The notes under the pieces were generated by a model. That model was not told the DNA's origin, did no database searches, and saw only the letters and a program-made list of their open reading frames with translations. Shown here piece by piece: positions 62,944 to 64,000 of a stretch of DNA of 64,000 nt; position 1 is the stretch's first letter; each line of letters opens with the position of its first letter. The position numbers and the translations under genes were made by a program. Origin of the DNA: Lophius americanus. Lineage: Eukaryota; Chordata; Actinopteri; Lophiiformes; Lophiidae. The stretch lies in the NCBI GenBank assembly GCA_037951165.1, contig JBBDHG010000051.1, positions 4,693,001 to 4,757,000 of the forward strand. The letters run 5' to 3'.

Positions 62944-63257
62944 CATGGCTCCGGTGACTTGTATCTTGTGCCTCTGTGACCTATTTGCGTGTCTCTAGTG
63001 CGTCTGTGATATAATTGCGTGGCTCTAGTGCTTCTGTGACATAATTGCGTTGCTCTACTGCATATGTGACTTTATTACTCGGCTCTAGTGCGTCCATGAC
63101 TTAATTGCTTGGCTAGAGTGCCTCTATGACAGAATTCACTTGCTTCTTGTGCTTCTATGACATAATGATGTGGCTCTAGTGCCTCTGTCTCAGAATGACA
63201 TGACTGCAGTACCCTCTGTGATGTCATGGCTTGTATCTAGTATCTCTGTGATGCAAC
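62944..63257 (+). repeat. ~30-bp minisatellite, about ten units
   Basis: The consensus unit is about 30 bp, of the form ggctctagtgcctctgtgac followed by ataattgcgt, with individual substitutions and small indels in each unit. Units near the centre (63000-63060) are closest to the consensus. Confidence 0.9.
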
Positions 63258-63259
63258 CA

Positions 63260-63293
63260 GTTTGATGCAAAGACTTTCGACTTTGCATCAAAC
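63260..63293. repeat. Perfect 13-bp hairpin after the minisatellite
   Basis: Arms 63260-63272 (gtttgatgcaaag) and 63281-63293, loop 8 nt. Confidence 0.9.
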
Positions 63294-64000
63294 AGCAACT
63301 GCATCATGCAGTCATGTAACAGGGCTGGGTACTTAATCTCGATGCAATCTCGTTTCCCTCTTGCAATGACTCCATTCAGGACGTCGGCTGCACCAAAAAG
63401 GGGCTCCTACCTTCTCACTCAACCCATGATAACATAGTATTAGACCACATTATGCAGCGTAGCAAAAACAGAAAGTAACACTGAACGCCAGAAAGAGAGG
63501 TACCTGTGGGACAAAACTACGAATAAAAACTACAGAATGAATCGCACTACCAACAAAAAAAAAGATTCACATTCCAAACTTTCGAATTCAGGGAAGACGA
63601 TGAAAGAAAAAGCACAAGCATTAAAAGCAATGTTTTTCCACAGTATCATCACTACATATTTAAACTTCATGTTACGAGATACTGCTTCATCTACTGGTTC
63701 TATACCACTGTGATACTTTGATTTATTTTTCACCATTATATATTGTGCTTGTTTGTTGAACCTCTATCAGGTAGTTTGGTACAAGAATATAGAAAAACAA
63801 TAGTGGAGACAATCCGAATGTCCATTTTTATAAAAATATATCATGACTCTGATTGTATCCACAGTTGTGCAGCCCTTGTAATATTTAGAGTTTTGGGAAA
63901 CATACATCAAATATTCAGTGTGGAAATCATTATGAAATGTAAAGCAATTTCACCGAAAGTTCTATTTAGGCTTTTTTTCTATTTCTGGTATTTTCTCTAT
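63294..64000. other. Window end, nothing recognised
   Basis: AT-rich sequence; the minus ORF 63530-63736 shows no domain. Confidence 0.4.

Noticed and set aside
53366..64000. Search for the PHF14 terminal exon
   Set aside because: No segment with an acceptor and the expected short acidic tail could be recognised; I chose not to call a weak candidate.

Overview
The window is vertebrate nuclear DNA and almost certainly from a teleost fish. It holds one recognisable host gene, on the + strand: the 3' half of PHF14 (PHD finger protein 14), seen as six short coding exons with good splice sites at 6293-6399, 8406-8537, 11886-12048, 30094-30156, 31181-31302 and 53248-53365. Joined, they keep one reading frame (705 nt, 235 codons) and encode the last two PHD zinc fingers with the basic linker between them. 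The N-terminal exons lie to the left of the window. I could not find the short terminal exon, so it probably lies to the right. The fish assignment rests on the interspersed repeats: several Tc1-like transposon families, a DIRS-type retrotransposon, a Rex1/CR1-like LINE 3' end, an L2-like LINE and tRNA-derived SINEs of teleost type.

Layout. 1-6292 is intron with a ~2.0 kb structure bounded by ~230-bp inverted repeats (847-2872), a SINE (4094-4414) and a Tc1 fragment. 6293-12048 holds three exons, with a 5'-truncated LINE in the first intron. Intron 12049-30093 (18 kb) holds a decayed L2-like LINE (about 13020-16065), a decayed DIRS element (about 16560-20160), a palindrome joined to a 76-bp duplication, a 633-bp inverted-repeat element, a full-length dead Tc1 (24161-25594) and assorted SINE and Tc1 pieces. 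30094-31302 holds two exons separated by a 1 kb intron. Intron 31303-53247 (22 kb) splits the last PHD finger and holds a MITE, a 250-bp pyrimidine tract, Tc1 relics and the first copy of an unrecognised element with internal tandem repeats. After the last visible exon come a minus-strand SINE, more MITEs, two further copies of the unrecognised element (56696-57054 and 61414-62601) and a ~30-bp minisatellite (62944-63257).

No rRNA, tRNA gene, CRISPR array or prokaryotic feature is present. Most open reading frames in the window are chance or transposon remnants. The two most interesting items are the three-copy element whose ends are shared but whose internal tandem array differs in length, and a set of perfect short hairpins, one fused to a duplicated segment, that look like replication template-switch scars.
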